Position numbers and translations under genes: made by a program. 64,000 nucleotides of DNA from Typha latifolia (lineage: Eukaryota > Streptophyta > Magnoliopsida > Poales > Typhaceae): assembly GCA_019914945.1 (NCBI GenBank), contig CM034102.1, positions 12,203,501-12,267,500 on the forward strand. Direction: 5' to 3'. Below the pieces are notes generated by a model. It was given only the letters and a program-made list of their open reading frames with translations. It ran no database searches and was not told the origin of the DNA. Every line of letters starts with the position of its first letter. Position 1 is the first letter of the stretch. This document shows, piece by piece, positions 1-11,671 of this stretch.

Positions 1-253
1 GAACTTTGTGTCAAGGTGCATGTTTAATCTCTAGGGGCACTATTACTTTTCTTCTTTTCTGACACTGCACTCACCTTTATTTGAACCTAGAATTATTAGC
101 CATCATTTTCAATTTGATTTTCTGAGAGTGGAAGTTTCTAGTTGCCCTCCAGTCATGTCAAAACTCAAAAGGCAATATGACAAATCATGGGTGAATACAT
201 TATTACGTAATTTTAGCTTCTTAACAACCATTGATGATCTGAATTTAACACAG

Positions 254-909
254 ATATGGTGAGAATGTTCTGGAAGCCAACAAGAATCCTGATTGGATCT
301 GTCCAGTTTGTCGGGGCATCTGCAACTGCAGCCTTTGCAGAATCAAGAAAGGATGGATCCCTACTGGCCCTCTGTACAAGAAAGTAAATAAGTTTCCTCA
401 TTTTTCTTGAGATTCAGTAGGCTTGTATTAGCAGGAATTACCATTTCTAGCCTATCACTCACTGCCCAGATAATACCAGAAATATTTCGATTCATGGACT
501 TCGAGGAAAGTTATAACATTCATGGGATTCTCCTTTGCAGATTGTCAGTTTGGGATATAAGTCAGTAGCACATTATCTTATTCAAACTCGGCGGTCCCCA
601 GCCAACTCAGGGGACTTGAATTCTGCTGAAGCAGTTTCCTCAAAGAAGCTGCTTTCTGCTACTGAAGCAGAAAGCTCTCCTGATCCACAAAACGTCCTGC
701 AGGATGGCTTGGGCAAGGACAGTAATGGCTGCAAGGATGAAAACCAATTGCTGCAAAGTTCAGATGAGCGTATGAGCAACAATGCTGCAGAAGAAGGTAG
801 TATACAAGGTAGAACCCAGAGTAACAGGGCAATGGAACCTGCTGCTCCTTTAGAACGAAGCCAAGATTGTATTGCAAACAGGCTAAGGAAGCGGCAAAAC
901 AGATCATGA
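254..909 (+). CDS. CDCA7-like zinc-finger protein, 3' end (partial)
   Basis: Last two exons of a gene whose 5' part lies left of the window. Exons 254-383 and 541-909 join in phase 0 (aaa|gtaaat donor, tttgcag acceptor). The first exon carries the Cys-rich core WICPVCRGICNCSLC followed by RIKKGWIPTGPLYKK; the second opens with IVSLGYKSVAHYLIQTRR. This is the zf-4CXXC_R1 domain of cell-division-cycle-associated 7 (CDCA7) proteins. CDCA7 relatives are nuclear and, in animals and plants, work with the HELLS/DDM1 class of chromatin remodellers. The remaining ~105 residues are Ser/Glu/Gln-rich, look disordered and end in a basic RLRKRQNRS tail. Family assignment is strong; the exact paralogue and function are inferred. 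Confidence 0.88.
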
Positions 910-2606
910 ACAAACACCGGACAGTTCTTTTTTTTTTGCTGTTTCATGCTTGAAGCAGGTAACAAAATTACATATAGGAATCATCTAATCTTACAATTGT
1001 GCAACTTCCTGATATAGGGCTCTCAGTTTTTTGGCTCTACTTGATAAATGGTCAAGTTTTCTGGTCATTTTGTCTTACTAGGATGAAATGAAACCTCCAT
1101 TGTTTTGTGAACTGAATTTGCTGAGATAGTTGAATGTGAAGAGAAGGATAAAATAGAATCTGCTGACAAGGAAGAGCTTTTCTTGTTTGAATGCTCTTCT
1201 TTCTTTTTATTTGCATATCTCTACTTGTCCAGCTAGTCTTTATTTAGTCTCTTTGACTAAACTGTCTAAATCAAAAGTTATATCTTTCTTTGTATTTATA
1301 GAGCTTTCGTATCTTTGAGTTGTTCTTTAACCCACAACTGAGAAAAAATGAACTTTTTCCCATGATCCTCATGGTCAATTAACATGCATTCCTTATTGCA
1401 TTCCAAGATTATTACTGATGGGTTCCGTGGTTCTTTTGCCTTCCACAGGCTTGAAATTTTCTCCCAGCTGTCTACCTTTGAGTGCATTCAAAGTTATATT
1501 AACTTAAGACACCAAAGTTATATGTGATGTTAAAAAGGGCAAGCACTTGACAACTTTAAGTGAAGTATGTGTGGACGCAATGAAAGTAAGTTGTTTAACT
1601 TCCCAGAATTCCATATCCATTCCTTCGAATCTAATTCAAAGCCAGAGCAAATAGAAAGCCTAGTAGATTACTGTTTGACTTACTTAATTGAGGATCAAAT
1701 TTCTCTCAGGAGATTTAGATATTACTGGAGGTAAGTTTTACAGACTCAGGTTACAGAAGGGCTAATGTGTACGCACCACGTGGCCAATTAACTTGGAACT
1801 CTCCATCTCATTAGTAATTAATTGGCAGCTTAATTTAATTACTAGCTAGAAAACATGATTGAAATGCTTTTGCCACGTGGCTGTTTAGCACGAGATCATT
1901 CTTTACTATTAAGAACAATTTTCTTTAACGTAGTCTTATAGTGCTGCTTTGCTGGAAACAGTCAGCATCACTCCACTTCATCATTTGTCGAATCTCGTGG
2001 AAATTAAATGCTTTCTTTTGAACAATCCCCACGGTCGAAATGTGTGACAAATTGGATCTAAGAAAAACGGTAATTTTTTAACTCAATAATAAAAATATAT
2101 AGTAAAAACTACATTAAAAAATAATTGTATCAAGAAAAGTTTATATATCCTATATATATATATATATTATACACTCTATTAGAAAATTAAGCTCTTACTA
2201 TTATTAAAACTTAGGAATATTTTTATGCAAATATTCTCTACAATAAGCATATAAATTGAGGTATATATAATTGAGGATTTTACTTTAAAATTTTGTGAAC
2301 ACCAGACAAGGAGATATTTTTCTAATCAGATAATATTCTGCAAATAAACTCAAAAAGGGGGGGAAAAAGAAGAACAAAATGACAGAATGAGCTTCCTTTA
2401 TCCCCGCTTCTCCTCCTCCTCCTCCACCTTACGACACATTGCGTGCAAGGATAATATAATATCGATGAACTCATCCCCACTACTGCAATCACAAGCAAAC
2501 CTTAGCCCCCACTCCAAACTGGAAGCATCTCTTTCCAGTCTCCACTGCATAATAAAATTATCAACCAAGAAAACTCACTGAAACCAAGGCACTGCCCAAG
2601 CCACAG
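910..2606. other. Intergenic region with two CCACGTGG G-boxes
   Basis: About 1.7 kb between the CDCA7-like stop and the next start codon. The first few hundred bases are probably 3' UTR. Two identical palindromic CCACGTGG G-box/ABRE-type elements lie at 1776-1783 and 1873-1880. From about 2070 the DNA is very AT-rich, with a short (AT)n near 2150. No coding region seen. Confidence 0.6.
1776..1880. promoter_or_regulatory. Pair of palindromic G-boxes (CCACGTGG)
   Basis: CCACGTGG occurs at 1776-1783 and again at 1873-1880, 97 bp start to start. G-boxes bind bZIP and bHLH factors and serve as ABRE cores. They lie about 730-830 bp upstream of the start codon at 2607, so they may belong to that gene. 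Presence is certain; function is inference. Confidence 0.4.
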
Positions 2607-5600
2607 ATGGGATCAGAAATGGGTTCCCAGGGGAAAGAAGTCCTCTCTAAACTTCGCCATCTCATAGCATTCCTGCCCATTTTCCTACTGCTACTTGTTC
2701 TTGGCATCCTCAAAGGTGTGGTCTACTGTTGTCTGGAACTAGTCTTAAGTACCACTAACTGTTATCTCATTGTTTTTTTTTTTGGTAATTTTGATATTGT
2801 CACAGCTGCCATAGTTGGGCCTGTTATTCTAGTCACCATCTTGGTGGGAAACACTGTTCTTATTCTGGGCATGTACCCATGTCACCTTCTTTGGACTTGT
2901 TACTGCATACTTTGGTCAGTAGTACTACTTTCCCATCTTGGGCTTTTATTTTTTTTTAAAAAAATTATTTTGAGGGATTTGGTGGGGTGGCAGGACAAAG
3001 AAATTTGGGTGGGTGCTGAAGATTGTTATACTAGCTTTGATGCCAGTTCCGGCTGTGGTATGGCCGATTTCGGCGTTCTTGGCAACGATCTTTATGGCTC
3101 TGGGATCTGCAATTTACTTGCCATTAATGGGAACTTTTGAGGCAGTCAGGGAAGGAGTAGATGATAAGTTTGCTCGATGCTTCACGGTGTGGATCTTGTA
3201 ACCAATTCCTCTGCATTCATTGAGATATTTTCATTTCAATTCTGCAATTTTTCACAGAATATTCGAATAATGTTATGATGTTAGTCTGGGTTATATACTA
3301 GGGAATTAACATAATTATACCTACCAAATTATTGAACCTAAGTAGATGCTAAATCTAACATGAATCAAATGCAAACCATTCACCTAGATACTACACTAGT
3401 CATTTGAAGTGAAAAAAGATGACCTAATGGTTGGATCTGAGGGAAAGTAACTTCAAACCAAAACAGAATATTCATTTCTTGGTACCGTGTTGTTAGGACA
3501 TGCTAAGACAGAGTTTGAATAAGAATAAGTCAACAAGGGAAGGTGCAATGAGAATTTCTTTTTCTTACCCCGATTGTACAGTGATGCTTGTACTCATTCA
3601 GGCACTTATTTTGCCTCATATCATAGTTGGGATTTTTTTATAATGAGATCATAAGTGCTTGTGTTGTTGGCGTAGGATGGCACGGTGAGTTCAATTAAAA
3701 CAGGGTGCACTATTGTGCGGGATTTCAAGGACATATGCTTCCATACGTACTTCTCGCTCATGGATGGGTTGCTCGAGGCAAAGGGTGACACAATTCTGGA
3801 CATCAGGTAATATATATTGATGTTGCTTGTGTCTCACAATTAATTTCTTCTTGGAATAAATGGAATATGTTATTTGGAGAATGTAGGTTGTTGCAGATAC
3901 CGGGATGTGTCATGGCAGGGATCTTAGGCGTGCTAGTTGATGTGCCTGTTCTTAGCTTTCTAGTACTTCTTAAAGTTCCTATTATGTTGTTTAAAGGATG
4001 GCGGCAATTGATTCAAGATCTCATTGGCCGATCTGGTCCATTCTTGGAAACTGTATGTGTTCCATTTGCTGGCCTTCTTATTTTATTGTGGCCTACAGCA
4101 GTTGTATTGGCAGCCATGGCAGGAATTCTTTCGAGCTTTGGTCTTGGATGTTATGCTGCTGCAGTTGCATATCAGGTATAACTCAGTCAAGGATTTTCTT
4201 AAACTTGCTCTATTTATGGGATTTCTGGGAATTGGAAACATAAGCATTCATGAGTTTGCATCTGCTTATGAGCTTACATGTAATTTTCACTTGTTTACAT
4301 AGCTTACTCCTTTTCTCTTATCTATGTCAGGAAAACCGTACTATGAGTGGAATACTATATGTTGCTGCAGTGATTTCCATGTTTGATGAATATACTAATG
4401 ACTTTCTGTACTTGCGAGAAGGCTCCTGCTTCCCAAGGTATGCTTGATCACCTGGTCTCATTTGTCCTAATATTGTTATTAACATATTATATGTATTATA
4501 GATTTGTCTACCATCTTTTGTGTATGAGAATATAATATACGACATTAACAACAACCATCTTAAGTTTTGCAGTTTGCAGATTTTCACTGATCCATATAAT
4601 AAGTTTCAGTTTCTTACCTTTAGCCATATCCAGCAGACTTGTTTCCTTGTTTGCTCTGTAGGACTATGTGATATTATCTTTTTGTATGCGATCCTTATAC
4701 CACATTAGGAAACGACTAGTTCTAAATATTTTGATGTTCTGGTGATTCCTGTTTGGTACTTCCGTTCTGAAGTAAGTTGTTTTCCCTATCAAAAGGAAAA
4801 AGAATATGGTGCGACTCATATCTGCAAATAACATCATATTCATCAAATTCTTTAGCTAATAGAAGGGAATAATAAAGTGGGAGGATATCTGCAATTAGCA
4901 TCCTACTCATCATAGTCATTCAAAAGCTAATAAATAGGTCTGTATAGTAATCTTGATGTTCTACTAGTTTTGTCTTTTTTTCAAGCAGCAGTGTCTGATT
5001 GAGAAGGGAAACTTTTGAGGCATCGTTTTGTTTTCCTTGAAAGTTAAAACCATCTCTGTGATTTTTATATGTTAAGTATACAACATATGTTGAGAATTCT
5101 TAAGCATCTGATATTTGGACAGCCAGACCGAAGTATCGTAAGGTTGTCCTTTCTCATTCGTCGTCACTTTCAGTAAAGAGGGTCCAGGAGCAACATGATT
5201 TAATTCCTTTGAAGCGTCCAATGGTAAAGACAGCTTCAATGAAGTTGCAGGAGCTGAAGGCAGTGGTGGTAAGAATCCAAAATTGCTTTCTGATGCTATT
5301 GCAATCCTAGGTATGCTAATGTGTCGATAGATACACAGATATGGGAGAACTTTTTCAAGGCTTGTGACAGTCTAGGGAAAGAGCTTGTTGGAGCTGGTGC
5401 TATTTTGTTGTCAGATCTGGAGGCGTGGCAAACTTCCAATAACAAGATAGTGAACATAGGGCTTCCTTCCTGTGTATTTCTGCAGTGTTTTGTTCGTTCC
5501 ATTGCGAAGGGCTCGACTGGTTTTATGATGAGTAAGAATAGATATCTCAGTTCATTGCATAGTATAAGATAAACGCCCTGATAAAGTTCACTCTAATAGT

Positions 5601-6737
5601 TTGCTTCTCTCAGGTGACAATGTTGAGATGACACATGTTAATAGGCCAGAGGGAAGAGTTTTTGACTGGCTTTTTGAGCCCATGCAAATCCTGAAAGAGC
5701 AGATTAAAGCTGAAAATCTAAAACCAATTGAAGAAGCATATCTTTTCAAGTTGACCCTTTATTGTGGTGATACTCAAAGAGCAACTAGCTGGCAAAATGG
5801 TGGGGTTCCTCCGGCTGAAGAGGTCAAACGAGCTCAGTTGGAGGGTTTAAGTAGAAGGTAGATTTCTTAGCTCTTCAATTAGATATTAAATATGCATATA
5901 AACCTTACATGGATTGGTATTACCCAATATATGTAACAAAACTTATCATTACAAGAAGTGGTTGCACCATAAAATAGTAGCTTTGTATGCATTTCCTAAA
6001 TTAGTTTATTTTTTGTGCAAAGAGGTTGCATAAGAATTACGATGCTGAAAAGCGAGAATTAAGATCCATAATTTGATGAGCTTGCATCAATCAACTCAAA
6101 AGGTTAGCTCAGTTGATGATGATTAGTTTGAGAAATCTCACCTTCAGAAAGCAGCATTCCTCATAGTTCACCAAATTGAAGGGAATCAGAACTAGCATAT
6201 ATTAGTGCTTATTTAGATATGAATTTTGATGTCTAACAAGATAAGATGATAAGGAAATACTATATCATGAGTAGCTGCTGTTTGAGGCATAGATTATATG
6301 TCAATTGGTCAGTTTAAACTATTATATAGACTGCAAAACACAGAAAGATAACAAGTTGCTTTGTTCCAAAAGAAAACAATAGGTCGTACTGTGGTTGTAC
6401 TGTTGGTTAATGACAATGGTTGTGTAAAAGATTATAAGATAAGTCATCAAGAGAAGCACTTTGCCACTTTATCTATAAGGCTATAACCAGTTAGAAAACA
6501 GAGGTGCTCTTTCACCTTCCAGGTTGACCTCGGAAGTTTTCTTATATCCTCTAAAGTTAACTGAGGTTCACTGCCAATCCTATGATTCTGCCTTTTAACA
6601 GGTTGCAGGGCTTCAGTCTGACAGTTTCAAGGATGCCTACCTTCCGGCGACGAATTGACGAAGTTGTCAAGTCCTTGTTGGAAGAAGCCAGACAGCAACA
6701 GGCTGAAAATGGCAATGGTATAGAGCATGCTTTATAA
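2607..6737 (+). CDS. At3g27390-like multi-pass membrane protein
   Basis: Ten exons: 2607-2715, 2806-2914, 2994-3186, 3676-3806, 3887-4175, 4331-4437, 5127-5268, 5339-5531, 5614-5857, 6602-6737. All junctions keep phase, giving 550 residues. The protein matches the plant-specific uncharacterised membrane family typified by Arabidopsis At3g27390: an N-terminal hydrophobic segment (LIAFLPIFLLLLVLGILK), further membrane segments in exons 2, 3 and 5, and the conserved stretches RSGPFLETVCVPFAGL, DEYTNDFLYLREGSCFPRPK and HVNRPEGRVFDWLFEP. The C-terminal half is hydrophilic and ends in a Gln/Glu-rich helix. The family has no established biochemical role. An alternative acceptor at 5311 for exon 8 breaks the frame; 5339 keeps it. 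Confidence 0.88.
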
Positions 6738-9356
6738 ATAATGCCTGTTGAAGAAGCATTTAAGGTAACTGCCTACAAGCTTCTGTTCCTGTTAATAACA
6801 TAATGTATGTCTGCTTAATTAGGTTTGGTACGTTCCACAGATACCAACTGTACATATAGTACCACCAATCTTTCTTTCTTCAGCCTGCCTGTGAATTGAT
6901 TTTTGACTTCTTTTTGTCTGCAATAACTGTTTTCATGGTCAAAATCTTTTATGTGCCCGTTGGAAAAAGAGTGCAAATATCTTTGTGAATGGAACTTGTC
7001 TAGACAGGCTTTTTATTCTTTTTGTCTGTCCTAAATAAGATATCTATATCTTGGATGTCCTGCTAGTTAATCATTGTTCATGCACCTTCCATGAACTTCG
7101 CATTAGGTTATGCTGGGAACTTTCCTGACATTTCAAAAATTCTCTGTTCCTAGCACTTATTTCAAATGCCAGTTAGATGCTGTTTGTTGGCACACTTTCT
7201 TTCTTAGAAATCAAGGTAATTATATGTGAGAGACCCATTTTGCACCAATTATTCTTCTGAGAAATGGAGGTAAGAATTGATCTTCTCGAGTTTGATGCTT
7301 CTGCCGTCATATACATTTTCCCAACTGGTTTGTCTCTATATTTTAAGTAACAAAATACAATTCCTGATATCTTAACAACTTATCTCTTGAGGATGGGTTG
7401 CCTAAAATTTCTAAGCTCACTGATCGCGTTGCGTAGGCATTGTAAAAGTCTTTTTTGCACAAAAGCTCTTTGATCTGTTTCTTATTATCTGGAAAGTGCT
7501 CATTTTATTTGGGCAAGTAAGGGACTCAACATTTCCTGAGGACGCTGCTGCTGATGTGGTGCCTGCATAGCTGTCTCTAGTTCACTTTCTCTATTTCTAT
7601 TTGACTTACTTGCTTAAGAATTCTTCATATTTTAATTTGTTCCTTAAAGAGATTAATGCGACATTGTGACCTTTATATGTTTTCTTTCACAGGTAATTTC
7701 TGGGCTTTATAAGGATCATCTCCTGATTATCTTTAGATACTACCCATTGGGTTAATCAATTGAGAGGGAGGAGAAAACACAAAAGTTAGTGCCCTTTCAG
7801 TATGACCAAGTTGGTTGAGTTCCTATGATTTGTGGTACTCCAAGGAGAATTTTTATGAAACCAGTGCTTGTGCAGCCAATTATTAGGCTCAAGATCATTG
7901 TGTAGGCAGGCATACTGGCACTCTGGACTTGATGCACTTTATGAGTGATTTATAAGAAAGTGAGTGATTTATAAGTGTTTCCTGTGATGTGCCCCTCCAC
8001 TTTGGTTTCTCCATAAACCTCATATGTTCATACTAATTTGCATGTAAAAAGTTCCGATTAAACTGCATGATGCATAAATCTTGCTAGGGAAAGTGCATTT
8101 CCTTTTTGTCTTCAATTAAGCTTTGATGTGTCTCAAAGCCTATTTCCATTGCCAGTCTCATAAAGGAGAGACTACCAGATGTAGACTGTGGAATGTGGAT
8201 GCTTTTCTTTTAGAAAAATTTTTACGTCAAAAACTCCACCTTTTCGCTCAATTCTATGTTGGGCCACTTAATGTCCTGAAGCAAATTCAATACATCTTTG
8301 GAGGTTTACAACCTGAACTGTTTATTTTAAATATCTGTGTTTGTAATCTCTAGGTTGCCATTATTTCCTTCTCCCATGAATCTAATTACCATGTTCTCTT
8401 TTTGCTTCAGGTAATTGTTGAAATGTTCATCTTTAGTTAGATTGATATATCTGATTCCTCTCCAATATAAGTGGATATATATATATATGTTATTTTGTTC
8501 CTATTTAGTACTATACATTTTCACTTGAAAGGGTTTGTTTTTATATGTATATCCCTCTGAAGTTCATTAATTATTTAGGTGTATGCCCTTCCAAATTTAT
8601 TTTGGTTTATCTAGTAGTTAAAAGGATATAAATATTCTTACTTAAAAGAAATATATGCAGACAAGAACAAAAGTATTTCTATCTTTTTTAAAGAGTTTTC
8701 AGGTGTCCATATATACATAAATAAAGAGATTTTAGAAAGATAATGTATTGCAAAACTTTCAAGATATAGGTCTACTCATGTAGAATGAGGAAACTTCTCA
8801 CCTAAATCACCTTCAATATCTAGGGTGGAGTTTGAAGGCATATCTAGGAAAGTCCATTTCCATCTCAATGTGGATCATGTTAAGAATATAATTAATATAA
8901 GAATTATCCTTTCTCTAACATCTTTGTTTGATTTGAGGCTAAGTACTAAACTTAATTAATTTATCTTATTTCTTAATCTTAATTTTTTTAAAAATAAACT
9001 TAATTAGATATAAAAAAATATTTAATTACTGAATTAGGATAGAAGTTGCCGAACTAGTTCAGAAGAATCTCTGAAGTCAAAGCAAACAAGGTCTGACAAT
9101 CTAAATTTTTAAAGCAGTTAGTTACCTTGGTATCCGAGCAGAGAGAGGTCAATGGCTCAAATTTTATTATTGCTACTTCACCTATTTAAATTAAATTCAT
9201 TGGTAAAATATAATATATAAACAACTTCATTATGTAATATTGTAATCCACTCAAAAAGCCATGCTGGAGTGCGAACTTCTATATATATATATATATATAT
9301 ATATATCTTAATTAATTTACACCAAGAAATATTTTACATGCCAAAGGATCATCATC
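6738..9356. other. 3' flank and intergenic DNA without recognisable genes
   Basis: T-rich sequence downstream of the membrane-protein gene; the first several hundred bases are probably 3' UTR. A 76-codon open stretch at 8123-8353 has no recognisable domain. Tracts reading like 'tatatccctctgaagttc' near 8530-8600 resemble a dispersed repeat seen again near 22.7 kb and 62.8 kb. An (AT)n microsatellite lies at about 9283-9306. Confidence 0.45.
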
Positions 9357-9587
9357 TCAAGGGCTGAAGCAGTGAACAAGCATGGCGAGAGCTGCTTCCG
9401 AGCACAGTGACGGTGGACTCGGGTGCTTAATCTGCAACTCTTGGCTCACAAGTGCCTGGTGGTATTCCAACGAAGAAACCTCTCGCGGATATTGCTTTTG
9501 CTGCTCACTTTTTGGGCTGGAACTGCTCGGAAGTGCCACGCCTGTGTCATTATTTAGCTTGGGGAAATCGGCAGCTAAGCTTGACAT
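9357..9587 (-). CDS. Small plant protein with C-terminal SEA...MLVxxFSP motif
   Basis: Open frame of 76 residues starting MSSLAADFPKLN and ending SEAALAMLVHCFSP. An in-frame ATG at 9641 would add 18 residues, but a TATA-like element (TATTTATA on the minus strand, about 9662-9675) is so close to it that transcription probably begins near or after that codon; I therefore prefer 9587. The C-terminus matches the pattern in the divergent small gene at 11465-11671 (SEATIWMLMDRFAP), and both begin MSSL. I recall short plant proteins of unknown function with this tail. No signal peptide or membrane segment. Moderate confidence that it is a real gene; function unknown. Confidence 0.5.
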   Translation of the reverse strand: MSSLAADFPKLNNDTGVALPSSSSPKSEQQKQYPREVSSLEYHQALVSQELQIKHPSPPSLCSEAALAMLVHCFSP

Positions 9588-9641
9588 CTCGTTTATGGGA
9601 GCTAAGTGAAGTGAATGGAAGAACTTGGATTTTGTTTTCAA

Positions 9642-11464
9642 GAGATGGGAAATGCTGGTATTACGTATAAATAGATAAGAGAGGGACCCAAATTTGATAG
9701 CTTTTGCTTTAAAACTAGGGGAGAGGAGAGGATTTCTGTGGGAGAAGAGCTGATCCTCTTTTTCCTTTCCTGTGTGCTCCTCCCAGTGTGCAGTCGATTA
9801 GACTGCAATCAATCCTTTTGTGATGAGTGATGAAGATAAGGGAAACTTTTCTTTTAAGATCCCTCCATTATCCACTTATTATTTTCGTGCAATCCTTCGA
9901 GCATTTTGCCGTGCATTTGATATGAATATGAATAGAAATAGAATGATCACTTCACGGGAAAAAAAAACAAAAGGAGTGAGAATAGAACAGTTTATAAAAC
10001 TATACCTCTTTTAAATTTTATTAATCAAAATATATTACACCATAAACTTAATATTAAAAGAGGTCTATATTATTATAGCACTAAGTAAAATACTAAATTA
10101 TTAAATATTTTATCCGGCCAAAAATAAAACGGTAATTATATCAGCATTTTTTTCAAGTAAAATATTAATTATATTAATGTTTTTATTGAAAGAAAAAATA
10201 CTAAAATTTTAGTACTTTACTAGCTTTATTAAGAAAAGAGAATACACATAAAACACTAATTATTAATTATTTAATTATTAAAAATATTAAATTATTCAAC
10301 ATCTTATGAAAACATTGTACTACTCACTTTGGCATATCATAATTTTCTAACTAATAATCTATTTCAAACGTGATATGTTGTTCTAATGATATAAAAATTA
10401 ATAAATTAAAATAATATAATAATTCTCAGAGTTGTTAATTTTTTTTTGTCCAAACAAACAAAGCACTCAAAAAAATTTTAAAAATTAAATGGCAGGCTGA
10501 GTTTCTTTCATTTTAATTTTTTTTTTATGGACAAAAATACCCTACCCCTCTTATATACTCTTTAAAAAATATCTATATATTTTATTCTCTTACTTTTTAG
10601 ATTGTTTAACTATATAGTAAATTTTATTAAAGTTGAGTTTTATGAAGTTTAATAGTAAATTCACATCTAAAAATAAGAAAAATATGAGTTTAAAACAAAT
10701 TAGATAAAACATATATCTATTTTGTCTAATAAACACGACGAGATATTTTGATTATCATACACACTCCATTAACTTTGAAAAAAATTCCATTTTCGTCGTA
10801 CAAGGACTGAGTTGAGATACTTTAATGGGTGTGCGGGAGGATAAAATGTATTTTATTTTATTTTTTTTAAATTCTGATAAAATATTTAATTATTTAACAT
10901 TTTCTAAAATGTAAAACACTGAAGAAACTAGCATTTTATGAAACGAAATTTTGGGCATTTTCATCTAAAATAAACGCTGAACTTATCACCAATTTACATA
11001 ATTTAGTATTATTAAGGTATAATTTATTTAGATAAATAAGTTTTAAAAAGTGCTCTTTGATTCATATTCATATTCATATTTATACAAGACTATCTAGATA
11101 TAAATATGAATTAAAAAAAAATACGTAAATCCAAATCCATATCCAATAAAGTCGGACACAAAATATCATGCATCAAAGCCAAAAAAGTCACCATAAGATT
11201 TTTCTGTGGGCTGCCCGAGCTGCCCATTTCCTTCAAACCATTAAACAAAAGTGACCGCGAGTTTTCTAGGGGCCCCCATCCCCTAGTTTATTGAAACCAT
11301 CAAGCCCCCAGGTTTAGGCACAGTCCTCTCTTGCCTTCCCAGACTTATCTATCTATCTATCTATATAAATAGCCATGTACAAGCAAAGCATTATAAATCA
11401 CAGTTGAAAAGAAGTTAAAAAAGAGAGAGGAAGGAGAAGAAACAACTAAGGAGTATATACATCA
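9642..11464. other. Shared upstream region of two divergent small genes
   Basis: About 1.8 kb of very AT-rich DNA between two divergent start codons. Short stretches near 11070-11160 ('catattcatatttatac', 'aaatccatatccaataaa') resemble the dispersed sequence at 63.2-63.7 kb. Near the right gene are a (CTAT)n run at about 11347-11368 and a TATA box. No other gene seen. Confidence 0.45.
11368..11376 (+). promoter_or_regulatory. TATA box of the small gene at 11465
   Basis: TATAAATAG directly follows a CTAT repeat, about 90 bp before the ATG at 11465, and is followed by a purine-rich leader. Spacing fits a short 5' UTR. Confidence 0.5.
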
Positions 11465-11671
11465 ATGTCGAGCCTGGTAGATATCTGGGTGTGTGAGCTA
11501 GAAAGACTCAGAGAGAAGAACAAGAAGAGGATGGGATCTGGAGAAGAGGAGAAAGAGAGGAATTCTCTTCCGCAGAGAAACACATCTATTATTCAGCCCA
11601 AGGCTGTGAGAGACGTGGCCTTCTCAGAAGCTACAATATGGATGCTCATGGATCGTTTTGCTCCAGCATGA
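11465..11671 (+). CDS. Small plant protein, SEATIWML..FAP tail
   Basis: Single-exon frame of 68 residues. It begins MSSLVDIWVCELERLREKNK, a predicted amphipathic, charged helix, has a Glu/Lys/Arg-rich middle, and ends SEATIWMLMDRFAPA. The ATG sits in a good context (atcaATGt) after a purine-rich leader and a TATA box. It resembles a plant-specific class of short proteins with an N-terminal VDIW-ELxRLR segment and a C-terminal SEAxxxMLxDxFxP; I know of no assigned function. Probably a cytosolic or nuclear regulator-type peptide, but that is inference. It shares its start and tail with the minus-strand frame at 9357-9587. Confidence 0.65.
   Translation: MSSLVDIWVCELERLREKNKKRMGSGEEEKERNSLPQRNTSIIQPKAVRDVAFSEATIWMLMDRFAPA

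Noticed and set aside
5311..5338. Upstream acceptor (CCTAG at 5306-5310) for exon 8 of the membrane-protein gene
   Set aside because: Using it breaks the frame with exon 7; the ACACAG acceptor ending at 5338 keeps phase and gives AVV|IWENFF.
9382..9670. Plus-strand frames overlapping the small minus-strand gene
   Set aside because: Their sequence is explained as antisense of the SEAALAMLVHCFSP-encoding frame; no plus-strand family recognised.
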